Position numbers and translations under genes: made by a program
Origin: CAYRHJ01 sp964424105
Lineage (GTDB): Bacteria; Planctomycetota; Phycisphaerae; UBA1845
Length of the DNA: 64,000 bases
Reading direction: 5' to 3'
Assembly (NCBI GenBank): GCA_964424105.1
Contig: CAYRHJ010000026.1
Location: 62,001-126,000 of the forward strand
Part shown: in pieces, positions 33,723 through 43,029 of the stretch
Layout: every line of letters starts with the position of its first letter
Position numbering within the stretch: the first letter of the stretch is position 1
Notes under the pieces: generated by a model
Databases searched by the model: none
Seen by the model: the letters and a program-made list of their open reading frames with translations, nothing else
Told to the model about the DNA's origin: nothing

Positions 33723-34150
33723 TGGAAGACCCCTTTCCGCCACTCGTACAGATAACCCACCACCAGGAATGCGACAAAGATGCCCATCGCGCCCAGCAGC
33801 AACTCCGCACTGGGAACGGCATCAAACGCGGCATCGCCCGTCGCTATCAATCCATCACCTTGCACCCGCCTGAAAAACGCCCGCGCCCATGGCCAAAGAA
33901 ACACAACCTCGACGTCAAATAGCAAAAACAGCAGGGCGACGACGTAAAACCGAACGTTAAATCGACCACGCGCGTCACCGACCACCGGCACGCCGGACTC
34001 GTACGGAGAATCTTTGATAGGCCCTTTCCGCGCGGGAACCACGACGTGCGCCAATACCAACATGAACGATGCAATGGCCACGACGATGCCCACGACAGCC
34101 GCGATCGATACATAAGGGTTGACATCAGGGGCGGCGATCATCTGGTCCAT
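33713..34150 (-). CDS. nuoA: NADH-quinone oxidoreductase subunit A
   Basis: First gene of the operon, 145 residues, three membrane helices. KGPIKDSPYESGVPVVGDARGRFNVRFYVVALLFLLFDVEVVFLWPWA is the ND3 signature, with the conserved Asp-Val-Glu of helix 2 (the first acidic loop reads YESGV rather than YECG). The promoter of the operon should lie in 34151-34316, but no clear elements stand out. Confidence 0.95.
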   Translation of the reverse strand: MDQMIAAPDVNPYVSIAAVVGIVVAIASFMLVLAHVVVPARKGPIKDSPYESGVPVVGDARGRFNVRFYVVALLFLLFDVEVVFLWPWARAFFRRVQGDGLIATGDAAFDAVPSAELLLGAMGIFVAFLVVGYLYEWRKGVFQWD

Positions 34151-34316
34151 CCAAGCCTTTCGTTCAAATGCGATCGATTTACGTCGCGACTCCCCAATCA
34201 GTCTATGTTCAGACGGCGGGAAACGTCAACGAGATCAGGACATATTTCACAAAGTTGAAGGCGACGAACCCATGCGTCACGACAGGCCTCCCATCGCCAA
34301 CGCAATAGGCCACTTG

Positions 34317-34937
34317 TCACCGATCAAACCGCAGGTAATCCGCCTGACGCAGGGCTGGAACATCAAGTCCCAGTTGTGCGGCCTTGATGATTATTTCGGC
34401 GGAATCGTTCACGCTGGTGATTCGCTGCATGGCCCGTTCCAACGAATCTCCGGCCGCGAAAACTCCGTGGCCCCGCAAGACAACGACCGGATCATTCGAC
34501 AGTGCATCCGCCAGCGCGGCGCCCAGCCCGGGGTCAGCCGTTGCGGGAACGTGCTCGATGACCGGAATGCCGCCGAAATAGTAGGCCCCTTCCACGTCTA
34601 TCGGTACAATGCGATCGGTGGTCCAACCCACCGCCACCGCCGCCAACGCGTGCCCGTGGGCGATGGCTTGATAGCGCGTGCGCTCGTAGATTTTTGCATG
34701 AACCACCCATTCGGAACTGGCGCCGCTGGCGCCGGCGTCTTGCGAATGGATCGACGTCGCGACAAGTTTTTCCGCCGTCAAGGAGCCCAACATGGCGCCG
34801 CTGCGTGTGATCAACATACGATCACCCGACCGAACGGAAAGATTTCCGGAGTGTGAATTGTTGCATCGGCACGCCAGCAGCGTTGCACCCGCCAACTGAA
34901 ATTGCGGCAACAGATCGTTGATCCAATTCTGATCCAT
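34317..34937 (-). CDS. Class II aldolase/adducin-family protein
   Basis: A 206-residue aldolase of the FucA/AraD/MtnB fold. NNSHSGNLSVRSGDRMLITRSGAMLGSL is the phosphate-binding N-terminal part. SSEWVVHAKIYERTRYQAIAHGHALAAVAV supplies the putative catalytic Glu and the His-x-His metal pair, and VVLRGHGVFAAGDSLERAM the third His. The substrate is unknown. The ATG shares one base with the stop of the upstream FolD-like gene (TGATG), so the two are coupled and may act together. The usual HAHPPHA motif is replaced by AHGHALAAV. Confidence 0.8.
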   Translation of the reverse strand: MDQNWINDLLPQFQLAGATLLACRCNNSHSGNLSVRSGDRMLITRSGAMLGSLTAEKLVATSIHSQDAGASGASSEWVVHAKIYERTRYQAIAHGHALAAVAVGWTTDRIVPIDVEGAYYFGGIPVIEHVPATADPGLGAALADALSNDPVVVLRGHGVFAAGDSLERAMQRITSVNDSAEIIIKAAQLGLDVPALRQADYLRFDR

Positions 34938-35842
34938 CACGCCCGCTCCTCGTTCGTCATCGACGACATCAAACGTCGCGGTCCGATCTGCTTCCGCGTC
35001 GCCTCGACTGCGCTGGTCAGCAGAACGGCCACCGTCACCGGACCCACACCGCCCGGAACCGGCGTAATGATCGATGCCACCCCCTTCACCGCGTCAAACT
35101 GCACATCACCCACGATGGTCGTTTGGCCCAGGTGATCCTCCACGCGATTGATTCCGACATCAATGACGATGGCGCCCGGTTTGACGTGTTCCGGTCCGAT
35201 CAATTGCGGCTTGCCAACGGCGACCACCAGCAGATCTGCGTTACGAGTGTGCGCCAGCAGGTCGCGAGTCTCCTTGTGACAGACCGTTACCGTGGCCAAT
35301 TGTTGTTGAAGAAACAGGGCGATCGGTCGACCGGCGATGGGGCCTTGGCCGATCACGACCGCTTCCATCCCCACCGGTTTGCAATCGATGCGGCGAAGGA
35401 TTTCCATAACAGCCAGCGCCGTACAGGGGGCGATGATCGGCTCATCGTAGAAAAGCAAACCGATGTTGGCTGGGTTGACCCCCTCGATGTCCTTGTAGGG
35501 GTCAATGTGATATTGAACCGCCGGCGTGTCGATGCCCTCCGGCAGCGGCAGGTTCAGCAAAATACCCGTAACGGAGGGTTCGGCGTTCAACTCGTGAATC
35601 AGCGCGGTGATGCTCGACATCGATGCCGCTTGCGGCAGGGCGTGCAGTTTGTAGGAAATGCCGACTTCCCGGCAGCGATTCTCCTGTGATCGGGCATAAA
35701 TTTCCCCCGCGGGGGGTTGGCCGACCATGATGGCGTCCAGACGCACGTCATGTCCTTGCTCGCGCAATTCGCGAATGACATTCATCGCCGAGCGGCGCAT
35801 GTCCGCAGCGATACTGAGCCCATCCACCGCCCTAGCCGTCAT
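34937..35842 (-). CDS. FolD-like methylenetetrahydrofolate dehydrogenase homologue with altered active site
   Basis: A 301-residue FolD-fold protein. It has PPAGEIYARSQENRCREVG, ILLNLPLPEGID, DPYKDIEGVNPANIG, PCTALAVMEIL, VIGQGPIAGRPIALFL and KPGAIVIDVGINRVED ... ITPVPGGVGPVTVA. Compared with canonical FolD, the catalytic Lys is Gln53, the Gln of VQLPLP is Asn97, and the second Asp of KDVDG is Glu120; Tyr49 is kept. The NADP-loop serine (GRSxxVGxP) is also gone. Folate binding seems plausible, but cyclohydrolase activity is doubtful. The ATG at 35842 follows GGGGAG. It is coupled to the aldolase gene. No second folD is in the window. Confidence 0.8.
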   Translation of the reverse strand: MTARAVDGLSIAADMRRSAMNVIRELREQGHDVRLDAIMVGQPPAGEIYARSQENRCREVGISYKLHALPQAASMSSITALIHELNAEPSVTGILLNLPLPEGIDTPAVQYHIDPYKDIEGVNPANIGLLFYDEPIIAPCTALAVMEILRRIDCKPVGMEAVVIGQGPIAGRPIALFLQQQLATVTVCHKETRDLLAHTRNADLLVVAVGKPQLIGPEHVKPGAIVIDVGINRVEDHLGQTTIVGDVQFDAVKGVASIITPVPGGVGPVTVAVLLTSAVEATRKQIGPRRLMSSMTNEERA

Positions 35843-35985
35843 GTCGCAGACTCCCCTGAACGTCAAACATACCAGGATCATAACCCTGTATGGATCGCGC
35901 GAAAGAGCATGAACGCATGATTCGCGAAACCGGGCACTTGTATTGAATTTGACAGACCCGGTGATGGGCGACGAAAATCACCGAT

Positions 35986-36597
35986 ATGGACCCGCAAATG
36001 AAAATCGAACAATTCAAGAAGATGGCCGAAGCCGATCCAGACAACGAATTGGGGCATTTCAGCCTGGGAAAGGCCCTGGTCGACGCGGAACGCTTCGCCG
36101 ACGCGGAAAAACCGTTGCGACGCACTTTGGAATTGAATCCCACGCAATCGAAAGCCTACGAATTATTGGGGCTGGCCCTGATGCGACTGGGCCGGCGCAC
36201 GGAATCCGCAGAAACGCTGCGGCGGGGTTACGAAGTCGCGGCTGAACGCGGCGACGTGATGCCTCGCAACGCCATGGGCAAACTGCTCGTCGAGTTGGGC
36301 GAAACCCCGCCGGCGGTAGCGGCGACGCCATCACAGCCCGTCGAAACAAACGCAGCCGGCTGCGCCGATGGTTTTCGTTGCAGCCGTTGCGGTCGCCCCA
36401 ACGGTCAACTGGCTGAACGTCCGTTCAAAGGCTCGCTCGGCGAGTCCGTGCTGGCCAACGTTTGCCAATCCTGCTGGCGGGAGTGGATCGGCATGGGAAC
36501 CAAGGTGATTAACGAAATGGGGCTGCCGCTGGCCGACCCCCGTGCCCAAGCGACGTATGACGAGCACATGCAGGAATTCCTGCAACTGCCGGAATAG
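35986..36597 (+). CDS. TPR protein fused to a YggX-like Fe(II)-trafficking domain
   Basis: 203 residues in two parts. Residues about 6-105 hold TPR repeats (DNELGHFSLGKALVDAERFADAEKPLRRTLELNP, AYELLGLALMRLGRRTESAETLRRGY). Residues about 128-203 resemble YggX (VCQSCWREWIGMGTKVINEMGLPLADPRAQATYDEHMQEFL). YggX has a single Cys; here CSRC (132-135) and CQSC (160-163) could form a zinc or Fe-S site. A low-complexity linker joins the halves. YggX-like proteins protect Fe-S proteins from oxidation, which would fit the Fe-S-rich neighbourhood, but that role is inferred. Divergent from the FolD-like gene. Confidence 0.78.
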   Translation: MDPQMKIEQFKKMAEADPDNELGHFSLGKALVDAERFADAEKPLRRTLELNPTQSKAYELLGLALMRLGRRTESAETLRRGYEVAAERGDVMPRNAMGKLLVELGETPPAVAATPSQPVETNAAGCADGFRCSRCGRPNGQLAERPFKGSLGESVLANVCQSCWREWIGMGTKVINEMGLPLADPRAQATYDEHMQEFLQLPE

Positions 36598-36611
36598 TCC
36601 CGAAGCTACAT

Positions 36612-36656
36612 AAAACCAAGAAAAGGCAGGCAAGGCCACTGCGACCCTGCCCGCCT
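36612..36656 (-). terminator. Probable minus-strand terminator
   Basis: On the minus strand GGCGGGCAGGG pairs with CCTTGCCTGCC (two G-U pairs), followed by TTTTCTTGGTTTT. It lies about 115 bp after the stop of the giant gene at 36769. Confidence 0.6.
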
Positions 36657-36768
36657 ATCAAGCAACATACCCTACCTGCCGATTTCCCCTCGCGTTGCAG
36701 TGCCCGCTTTCAGTATTGGGCGCCGCCGACGGCTCGACTGGGGCAACGTTCGATCCCGAACGATCGAA

Positions 36769-39700
36769 TCAACGCTGTCGTTGATTTTCACGCATGCGGT
36801 CACGGAGCCGCTCGCGCCAGACCTTCGACGTTGATTGGTCGCGAGCCAACCCGCGGTCATGGATCAGGTCGAGTCGCCGAAGTTCATGAACGTCGAATCC
36901 ACGGGAGCGAGCATAATCCGGCGTCAACCGGATGCCGACGCTGCTGTCGATATCAATCCGTTCGCCGTCGTGCGTAATGTTGAGCGTCGTTCGCGTCGGA
37001 ACCAGGTCGCTGCCCACCTCCGTAACAGTAAACTGTAGCGCGTCCATTTCCGTGGCGACGGTGGCCGACAGCGATTCGTTGTCAGCAATGAACCCTTCCG
37101 GCGGTTCCACGGTGACGGTCACGCCCCATTCACCTTCGCTTTCCAATCCGTAGGGGTATTCCTGTTCCACGTCATCCCAGATCATCATGTCCGGTTCGGA
37201 GACGATCAATTCAGAGCCGCTGAATCGCCGAATTTTCGCCGCCAGACGCTTGCCACGAGGAGTAATGATCAGACGCAGATTGGCCTTGCGCACGTCACCA
37301 CATTGCAGGCCAAACACGGGATGTCCCAGAAAGTGATCGTTGCCCGGATCGTCGTCGAAATCGAAAAAAGTCACGACCAGATAATTACCCGGCGGCACGT
37401 CAATGTTCGCGATTCCGTTGCTGTCGGTGATGGCTGAATTCACCGCCGGCGACTCGTCACAATCAAGGACCACGTGCCGCCACCAATGCCAGCCATGCCA
37501 ATTCGGCAGATGGTGCGAACAAAATTCGCTCCCCGGTCGCGAAAACGCGAACACTTCCACTCCCACGATGGGGTCTTGCATCACCACCGGCCTGGACCCA
37601 AAATCAAAACTAAGTTGCAGAACCTTCACGCTGATGGTGGCGCCATGCTTCACCGATACGTCTACCACCGCGGATTCGGAATTCTGACAGTCATCCGTGG
37701 CTGTGAAGGTCACCGACGTGGTTTCGCCCGCCGCAAACGCCGCTGGTCGGTCATCGGAAACATCGACGCTGGAATCACAATTATCCGTGGCTGTGGCCTG
37801 CGGGAGCACCACCGCCTCGTCCCCGGAACAATCGACATCGACGACTTCAATCGGCGTCGTGTCCACTGACAATACCGGCGCTGTCGTATCCACAATCGTG
37901 ATGGACTGATCACAAGACGTCGCATTTCCGCATGCATCCGCAGCCGTCCAGGTTCGCGTCTGCACGGATTCCTGCGGGCAGGTCAAACCAGCGGACGTGT
38001 CCGTCGATCCAACCGTGGGATTGGGATCACAAGCGTCCGATGCGGTGGCCATTCCGGTGTCAATAGGATCCGTCGACGCGTCACATTCGACGATCACGTC
38101 TGCGGGGCAGGTAATAGAAGGTGCGATAGTGTCCCCAACCGCGATGATCTGGTCGCAGGACACCGTGCCTCCGTTTCCATCGTCAGCCGACCAGGTGCGC
38201 GTAATCGTTTCCGTAGCGCCGCATCCAGCCAGGGTGGCATCGTTGAATGTCACCGCCACGGCCGCACCCGTGCAGGAATCAACCGCGCCGGCGGTTCCGC
38301 TGCCGGCGGGCGTCGTGTCGGCTGGACATTCCGCGACCACGTCAGCCGGGCAGGTAATTTCTACGCCGCCTCCCCCGCCGGCGCTCATTTCGGCACGGTA
38401 GATACCGCCGTCAAAATTGCTGAAAGAAACGAAAACGGCGAGCTCGTTGGACTGGTTGAGGGAACGCATGTGACCGCTACGAGCGGTGAATCCGGTGTGG
38501 ATGGCGAAACGCCTGTCGCCCGTCGTGGAAAACGTGCCGCCCAAGTCTGACGATGCCGTGCTCTCGTCGGCTACGCGATCCAGGGTTTGGGCACAGGCAT
38601 CATAGAAATACAAACCGAACAACACCGTCCCTGTTTCCGTCGCTCCGTTTCCCGCGAGCGCGATGTTGCCGGAATCATTGATCGGCGGGCTTTGGAACAG
38701 CGGCTCGAAAGCTTGAAGTATGGCCGGCGCCGTCCGCCCGGGAGGAGGTGCGGCGAACGTGTTAATCAACAAGGTCGGAGCCCCACCGGACGTGTCCGTG
38801 GCGTGCATGCCGCCATTGTTGGCCGGCGTGGCGTTGTCCGTCGACATGAATCCCAGTTGGCCGGATTCGTTAATCGGCGCGAACTGAATGTCATCAAACG
38901 TCGCCCCGGTCTTGCCCGGGACGGCGAAGCTGCTGTCAACGACTCGCGACAAGGGCCCACCGTTCACGTCTCCCGCATACAATCCCGATGAACCGCTGCC
39001 GAATCGGTGACGAAACACCACCGTGCCAGCATCGTTCACGTCCGCCCGATCAAATGACGTAGTAAACGCCAATCCGGTGCCCGGCGCGATCTGTCCCTGT
39101 AAAGCCACGGTCGTTGCGGCCGCGGAACCGTCCACGGGGATGGAAAAAATTCCTACCGATCGAACGGTGGATGACGGCCCGACCGCACCCTGAAAAACGA
39201 CGATTCCATTGTTGTTGATGGCCGCCTCGTCCCGAACCTCTTGAAACGGTACGGACTGATCCGCGGGTAATACCGTTCCGGTGTTGTCCGCCAGAAGCAA
39301 CGGCGTTCCCCCAGCCACGGTCGATCCGTACAAGCCCACCGATTCAAATGAAAATCCGGGGCGATCGAAACGCCCGAAAAAGACCACGCCCCCCGCATCG
39401 TTAAGGGACGCGAGCACGCGAGCGCTCGCCGTTCCCAAGAAATTAAAGCTTTTGAACATGATCGCGGGAAATCCCGGCACGGGATCGACGTTGTCAACAA
39501 TCTTCGTAATCACGCGCGTCCCGACGTTGACGACATAGAAGCCGTCGCCACCCGTAATGCTGGCGTGGAACAAAACATCACCGTTGTTATTGATGATCGG
39601 GTTCTTGAAGGTCCCGAAAAAGGTGCCCGCGGGTCGACCGGGCACGGCAAATGTGGGGACCCCGCTGACGCCGGTCGTGTCCACCAGCACGTCGAGCGGT

Positions 39701-39951
39701 TGCCCCGGTTCTTTCACGTAAATGCCGGCGGCTGAATTAGCCCCGGTCGACGTGGAGCTGAATCCGACGAAGACCATGACACCGGAATCGTTGATGGACG
39801 GAATGCCGAAAAGACGGGTAAGCCCCACGCCGGTTCGCCCCGGGGGTGTTTGGCCCGCACGAGCGACCTGCTCAATAGTCGTAACGGTCGCTGCCGACGC
39901 CGCAAGAGTCGCGGACAGCACGATAAGGAAGCCTTGGCGTACATCGATCAT
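36769..39951 (-). CDS. Giant secreted protein: INDSG-type repeats followed by HYR-like domains
   Basis: A 1060-residue protein with an N-terminal signal peptide (GFLIVLSATLAASAA). Residues about 40-510 contain repeated blades of the type IPSINDSGVMVFVGF, NPIINNNGDVLFHASI, DVNDAGTVVFRHRF and PINESGQLGFMS, the DUF7453-like choice-of-anchor pattern of a beta-propeller. After a GGGG linker come two or three HYR/Ig-like modules rich in Cys and Asp (ITCPADVVAECPAD, ITCPADVIVECDAS, QTRTWTAADACGNATSCDQSITIVDTTAPVLS). The last 250 residues (prealbumin-like SVKVLQLSFDFGSRP, then a charged tail) are of unknown fold. An AAGGAGAGG site precedes the ATG. Adhesion or surface display is inferred from domain type. 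Confidence 0.75.
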   Translation of the reverse strand: MIDVRQGFLIVLSATLAASAATVTTIEQVARAGQTPPGRTGVGLTRLFGIPSINDSGVMVFVGFSSTSTGANSAAGIYVKEPGQPLDVLVDTTGVSGVPTFAVPGRPAGTFFGTFKNPIINNNGDVLFHASITGGDGFYVVNVGTRVITKIVDNVDPVPGFPAIMFKSFNFLGTASARVLASLNDAGGVVFFGRFDRPGFSFESVGLYGSTVAGGTPLLLADNTGTVLPADQSVPFQEVRDEAAINNNGIVVFQGAVGPSSTVRSVGIFSIPVDGSAAATTVALQGQIAPGTGLAFTTSFDRADVNDAGTVVFRHRFGSGSSGLYAGDVNGGPLSRVVDSSFAVPGKTGATFDDIQFAPINESGQLGFMSTDNATPANNGGMHATDTSGGAPTLLINTFAAPPPGRTAPAILQAFEPLFQSPPINDSGNIALAGNGATETGTVLFGLYFYDACAQTLDRVADESTASSDLGGTFSTTGDRRFAIHTGFTARSGHMRSLNQSNELAVFVSFSNFDGGIYRAEMSAGGGGGVEITCPADVVAECPADTTPAGSGTAGAVDSCTGAAVAVTFNDATLAGCGATETITRTWSADDGNGGTVSCDQIIAVGDTIAPSITCPADVIVECDASTDPIDTGMATASDACDPNPTVGSTDTSAGLTCPQESVQTRTWTAADACGNATSCDQSITIVDTTAPVLSVDTTPIEVVDVDCSGDEAVVLPQATATDNCDSSVDVSDDRPAAFAAGETTSVTFTATDDCQNSESAVVDVSVKHGATISVKVLQLSFDFGSRPVVMQDPIVGVEVFAFSRPGSEFCSHHLPNWHGWHWWRHVVLDCDESPAVNSAITDSNGIANIDVPPGNYLVVTFFDFDDDPGNDHFLGHPVFGLQCGDVRKANLRLIITPRGKRLAAKIRRFSGSELIVSEPDMMIWDDVEQEYPYGLESEGEWGVTVTVEPPEGFIADNESLSATVATEMDALQFTVTEVGSDLVPTRTTLNITHDGERIDIDSSVGIRLTPDYARSRGFDVHELRRLDLIHDRGLARDQSTSKVWRERLRDRMRENQRQR

Positions 39952-40382
39952 CGTTTTCCTCTCCTTTTTGCAATGGCTGATTCATGACGTGTGAACCTTG
40001 GAAAAACCGGCTCGTCGTTGCGCTGGAACGATATTACATAATTGGGGCTTCGTCCGTCAACGAAAAGTCCAAATCTTTATAATATGAAGACACCATGGCA
40101 ATGCGGGCACGAGTTCAGTGGTTGCAGGAGCACGTGCGATTGCAGGAGGAGAATTTGTACCATTGAGACAGGCATTGCTGTCCACTTTCTTTCAACGGGC
40201 GTGGGTGTCACGGGATCGACACATTGACTACCGAGAACTGTGACACCGTCGATTGTGATTCATCGCCACATGACAAGAAGATCCCGAACGAGGGCAACTA
40301 CAATCGCGTAGCCCATTTGTGAACGATCACGTGGGAGATTAAGATGGTCGGCGACTAAACGAGAAGAAATGGAGGCGGTGTC
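39952..40382. other. Divergent intergenic region, nothing recognised
   Basis: 430 bp between the giant gene and proC, so it should hold two promoters. It is AT-richer than the average. No gene, repeat or RNA structure is supported. Confidence 0.4.
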
Positions 40383-41204
40383 GTGCACACACAATACGAG
40401 ATCGGGGTCATCGGAGCCGGCAACGCCGCCGAGGGGATCGTGGCCGGCCTGCTGCGCAACAGTGTGCTACTGGATGATCGCATTATCGCATCGGACCCTG
40501 ATCCAAAAAGGCGCGAAGTTTTCCAGCGCAGATTTAATGTCGCGGTCACGGATGACAATCGGCATCTCGTTACGGAGAGCTATATTTTACTTCTCGCGGT
40601 CAAACCGCAGATTTACAGAGAAGTGATTTCCGGATTTGCCGACCTGGTGCGCGAGGATCACGTCGTGGTTTCAATCATGGCTGGGGTATCCACACGGTCG
40701 ATCGAGGATTTGTTTCCAGGGGTCAAAATTCGCGTGGTGAGGGTCATGCCGAATCTGCCGGTGCACGTTGGCGCGGGGATGGCTGGCGTCTATCCCGGGC
40801 GACATGCCGCGGAGGCTGACCTTTTGCGCGCCCAGCGAATATTCGACGCCGGCGGCAAAAGCATCCATATTGAAGACGAAGCGCTGATGGACGCGGTTAC
40901 GGCTGTGTCTGGAACGGGGCCGGCCTATTTTTATTTTTTCACGGAGGCGATTATCGAAGCGGGCATTCGAGCGGGCTTGTCACCGCAGCAGGCCAGCTTG
41001 CTGGCCAAACAATCGTGCCTGGGAGCGGGACGAATGATGATCGAGACCAACGATACGCCTGCCACCCTGCGCGAAAAGGTCACCTCGCCGGGTGGGACGA
41101 CGGCAGCGGCCATGGAATCCATGAAAGAGAATGACGTTTTTGAGCACGTGGTAAGTGGAGTCTTGGCGGCTTTTCACCGCAGCCGCAAGCTGGGCGGCGG
41201 GTAA
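40383..41204 (+). CDS. proC: Pyrroline-5-carboxylate reductase
   Basis: NAD(P)H-dependent reductase making proline from pyrroline-5-carboxylate, 273 residues. EIGVIGAGNAAEGIVAGLL is the Rossmann loop, LLLAVKPQ the second nucleotide site. RVMPNLPVHVGAGMAGVYPG and the signature SGTGPAYFYFFTEAIIEAGIRAGLSPQQASLLAKQSCLGAGRM ... REKVTSPGGTTAAAM are conserved. GTG start with GGAGG 8 nt upstream. It is followed by the dehydrogenase that oxidises the same intermediate, so the pair could set the proline/glutamate balance. Confidence 0.95.
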   Translation: MHTQYEIGVIGAGNAAEGIVAGLLRNSVLLDDRIIASDPDPKRREVFQRRFNVAVTDDNRHLVTESYILLLAVKPQIYREVISGFADLVREDHVVVSIMAGVSTRSIEDLFPGVKIRVVRVMPNLPVHVGAGMAGVYPGRHAAEADLLRAQRIFDAGGKSIHIEDEALMDAVTAVSGTGPAYFYFFTEAIIEAGIRAGLSPQQASLLAKQSCLGAGRMMIETNDTPATLREKVTSPGGTTAAAMESMKENDVFEHVVSGVLAAFHRSRKLGGG

Positions 41205-41228
41205 GTCAAACGTGATTAGGCCTCCGGC

Positions 41229-41258
41229 GGTCACCGATGGTCACCGATGGTCACCGAC
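41229..41258. repeat. 10-bp tandem repeat between proC and the P5C dehydrogenase gene
   Basis: Three tandem copies of GGTCACCGAT, the last with a C at the end. It may be a regulator site or replication slippage. Confidence 0.6.
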
Positions 41259-41311
41259 GTCGGACCATCCGTTTCGATGGCAATCGATATCCTGGATAGA
41301 GGATGGAGCAC

Positions 41312-42862
41312 ATGTTACCGAATTATCAACCGGAGTCCTATGTCAGTTTCGCGCTGGACGAACCTCGCCAACGGATGCTGGTGGCCATCGATGATGTCAG
41401 GAAACATCTAGGGCAGCGCTATGATTTATGGATCAATGGGAAATCCGTCAGTACAAGCAAGACCTTTCGATCGATTTCGCCGGCTGTGAAAGATCGCGTC
41501 GTGGGCGAGGTGTCCAAGGCGGACGCGGAACTTGCTGATCGTGCGATACGCGGGGCTGCGGATCGTTTCAAGAACTGGTCGCAGGTGGACCCCGACGAGC
41601 GGGCGATGGTGTTGGTCAAGGCCGCCCACATCATGCGGCGGCGGGTGTACGAGTTGGCGGCCTGGCAGGTTTTTGAAGTCAGCAAGTCGTGGATAGAAGC
41701 CTACGCCGACGTTTGCGAAGCCATAGATTTTTGCGAGTTCTACGCGCGGGAGATGATCCGGTTGAAAGGACGACACCCGACGACGCCATTCCCTGGCGAG
41801 GACAATTCTGTGGAATACATCGCGTTGGGCGTCGTGGGCGTCATCCCGCCCTGGAACTTTCCGCTGGCCATCTGCATGGGCATGACCGTGGCGGCGCTGG
41901 TGGCTGGCAATACGGTCGTTCTGAAGCCGTCCAGCGATTCACCGGTGATTGCGGCCAAGATGTATGAAATCCTGACCGAGGCTGGATTGCCGCCCGGTGT
42001 TTTGAACTTCGTACCGGGCGGCGGCGGAGACGTGGGCGAGACTCTCGTCAACCACCCCTTGACGCGAATGATCGCGTTCACCGGTTCCAAGCAAGTTGGC
42101 CTGCGGATCAACGAACAAGCTGCCAAGGTGCACGACGGCCAATTCTGGATCAAGAGGGTGATCCTGGAAATGGGCGGCAAGGACGGAATCCTGGTGGATG
42201 AGATGGCGGACATCGACGAGGCCGCCACGGGTGTGACCGCGGCTGCGTTCGGATTTCAGGGGCAAAAATGTTCAGCCTGTTCCCGGCTCGTCGCCCATGA
42301 AGCGATTTATGACGATTTGTTGGAACGGGTGGTGGAGCGCAGCAAGAAACTGACGTTGGGTGATACGGCGTCGGGCGAAGACTTCTACATGGGCGCGGTC
42401 ATCAACGAAGCGGCCCAAAAAAACACGCTGGATTACATTCGAATCGGCAAGAACGAAGGGCGATTGGTGCTGGGTGAAACGCACGTTCCCTCGACCGGGT
42501 TTTTCGTGCCGCCGACCATCATCGCGGATGTTGATCCGCACGCGCGGATCGCACAGGAGGAGATATTCGCGCCCGTGCTGGCCGTCATCAAATGCAGGGA
42601 TTTCGATCACGGGTTGCGGATTATCAATGACACGCAATATGGGCTGACCGGCGCCCTGTTTTCCCGTGACCGATCACGGCTGCATCGGGCTAGGACGGAT
42701 TTTCACGTCGGCAACCTGTACCTGAATCGAAAATGCACCGGTGCGCTGGTCGACGTTCAGCCGTTCGGCGGGTTCAATATGTCGGGCACGAACAGCAAAG
42801 CCGGCGGTCGCGATTACATTCAGATGTTCTTGCAGGGCAAGTCGATCTGCGAACGGTTTTAA
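41312..42862 (+). CDS. 1-pyrroline-5-carboxylate dehydrogenase (aldehyde dehydrogenase family)
   Basis: NAD-dependent enzyme oxidising pyrroline-5-carboxylate/glutamate semialdehyde to glutamate, 516 residues, the stand-alone RocA-like type. VGVIPPWNFPLAICMGMTVAALVAGNTVVLKPSSDSPV and FTGSKQVGLRI bind NAD. ILEMGGKDGILVDEMAD has the catalytic Glu and AFGFQGQKCSACSRLV the catalytic Cys. PFGGFNMSGTNSKAGGRDYIQMFLQGKSICERF is the family's C-terminal signature. The ATG at 41312 has GGAG 7 nt upstream; another ATG lies at 41303. It is downstream of proC on the same strand. Confidence 0.93.
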   Translation: MLPNYQPESYVSFALDEPRQRMLVAIDDVRKHLGQRYDLWINGKSVSTSKTFRSISPAVKDRVVGEVSKADAELADRAIRGAADRFKNWSQVDPDERAMVLVKAAHIMRRRVYELAAWQVFEVSKSWIEAYADVCEAIDFCEFYAREMIRLKGRHPTTPFPGEDNSVEYIALGVVGVIPPWNFPLAICMGMTVAALVAGNTVVLKPSSDSPVIAAKMYEILTEAGLPPGVLNFVPGGGGDVGETLVNHPLTRMIAFTGSKQVGLRINEQAAKVHDGQFWIKRVILEMGGKDGILVDEMADIDEAATGVTAAAFGFQGQKCSACSRLVAHEAIYDDLLERVVERSKKLTLGDTASGEDFYMGAVINEAAQKNTLDYIRIGKNEGRLVLGETHVPSTGFFVPPTIIADVDPHARIAQEEIFAPVLAVIKCRDFDHGLRIINDTQYGLTGALFSRDRSRLHRARTDFHVGNLYLNRKCTGALVDVQPFGGFNMSGTNSKAGGRDYIQMFLQGKSICERF

Positions 42863-43029
42863 CCCGTCTTGTCGTGGGCTGACATTGTGCGGAAGTGCGA
42901 CACGCGGTGATAATATTCAAACACGGCACGCTGCGTTCACCGGCGATTGGGGCACTGTCGGAAATGTTGTCGATGGAATTCTATGAAACCGGGGAATCTC
43001 GAAACGTCGAAAAATCAGGACGATTGGCT

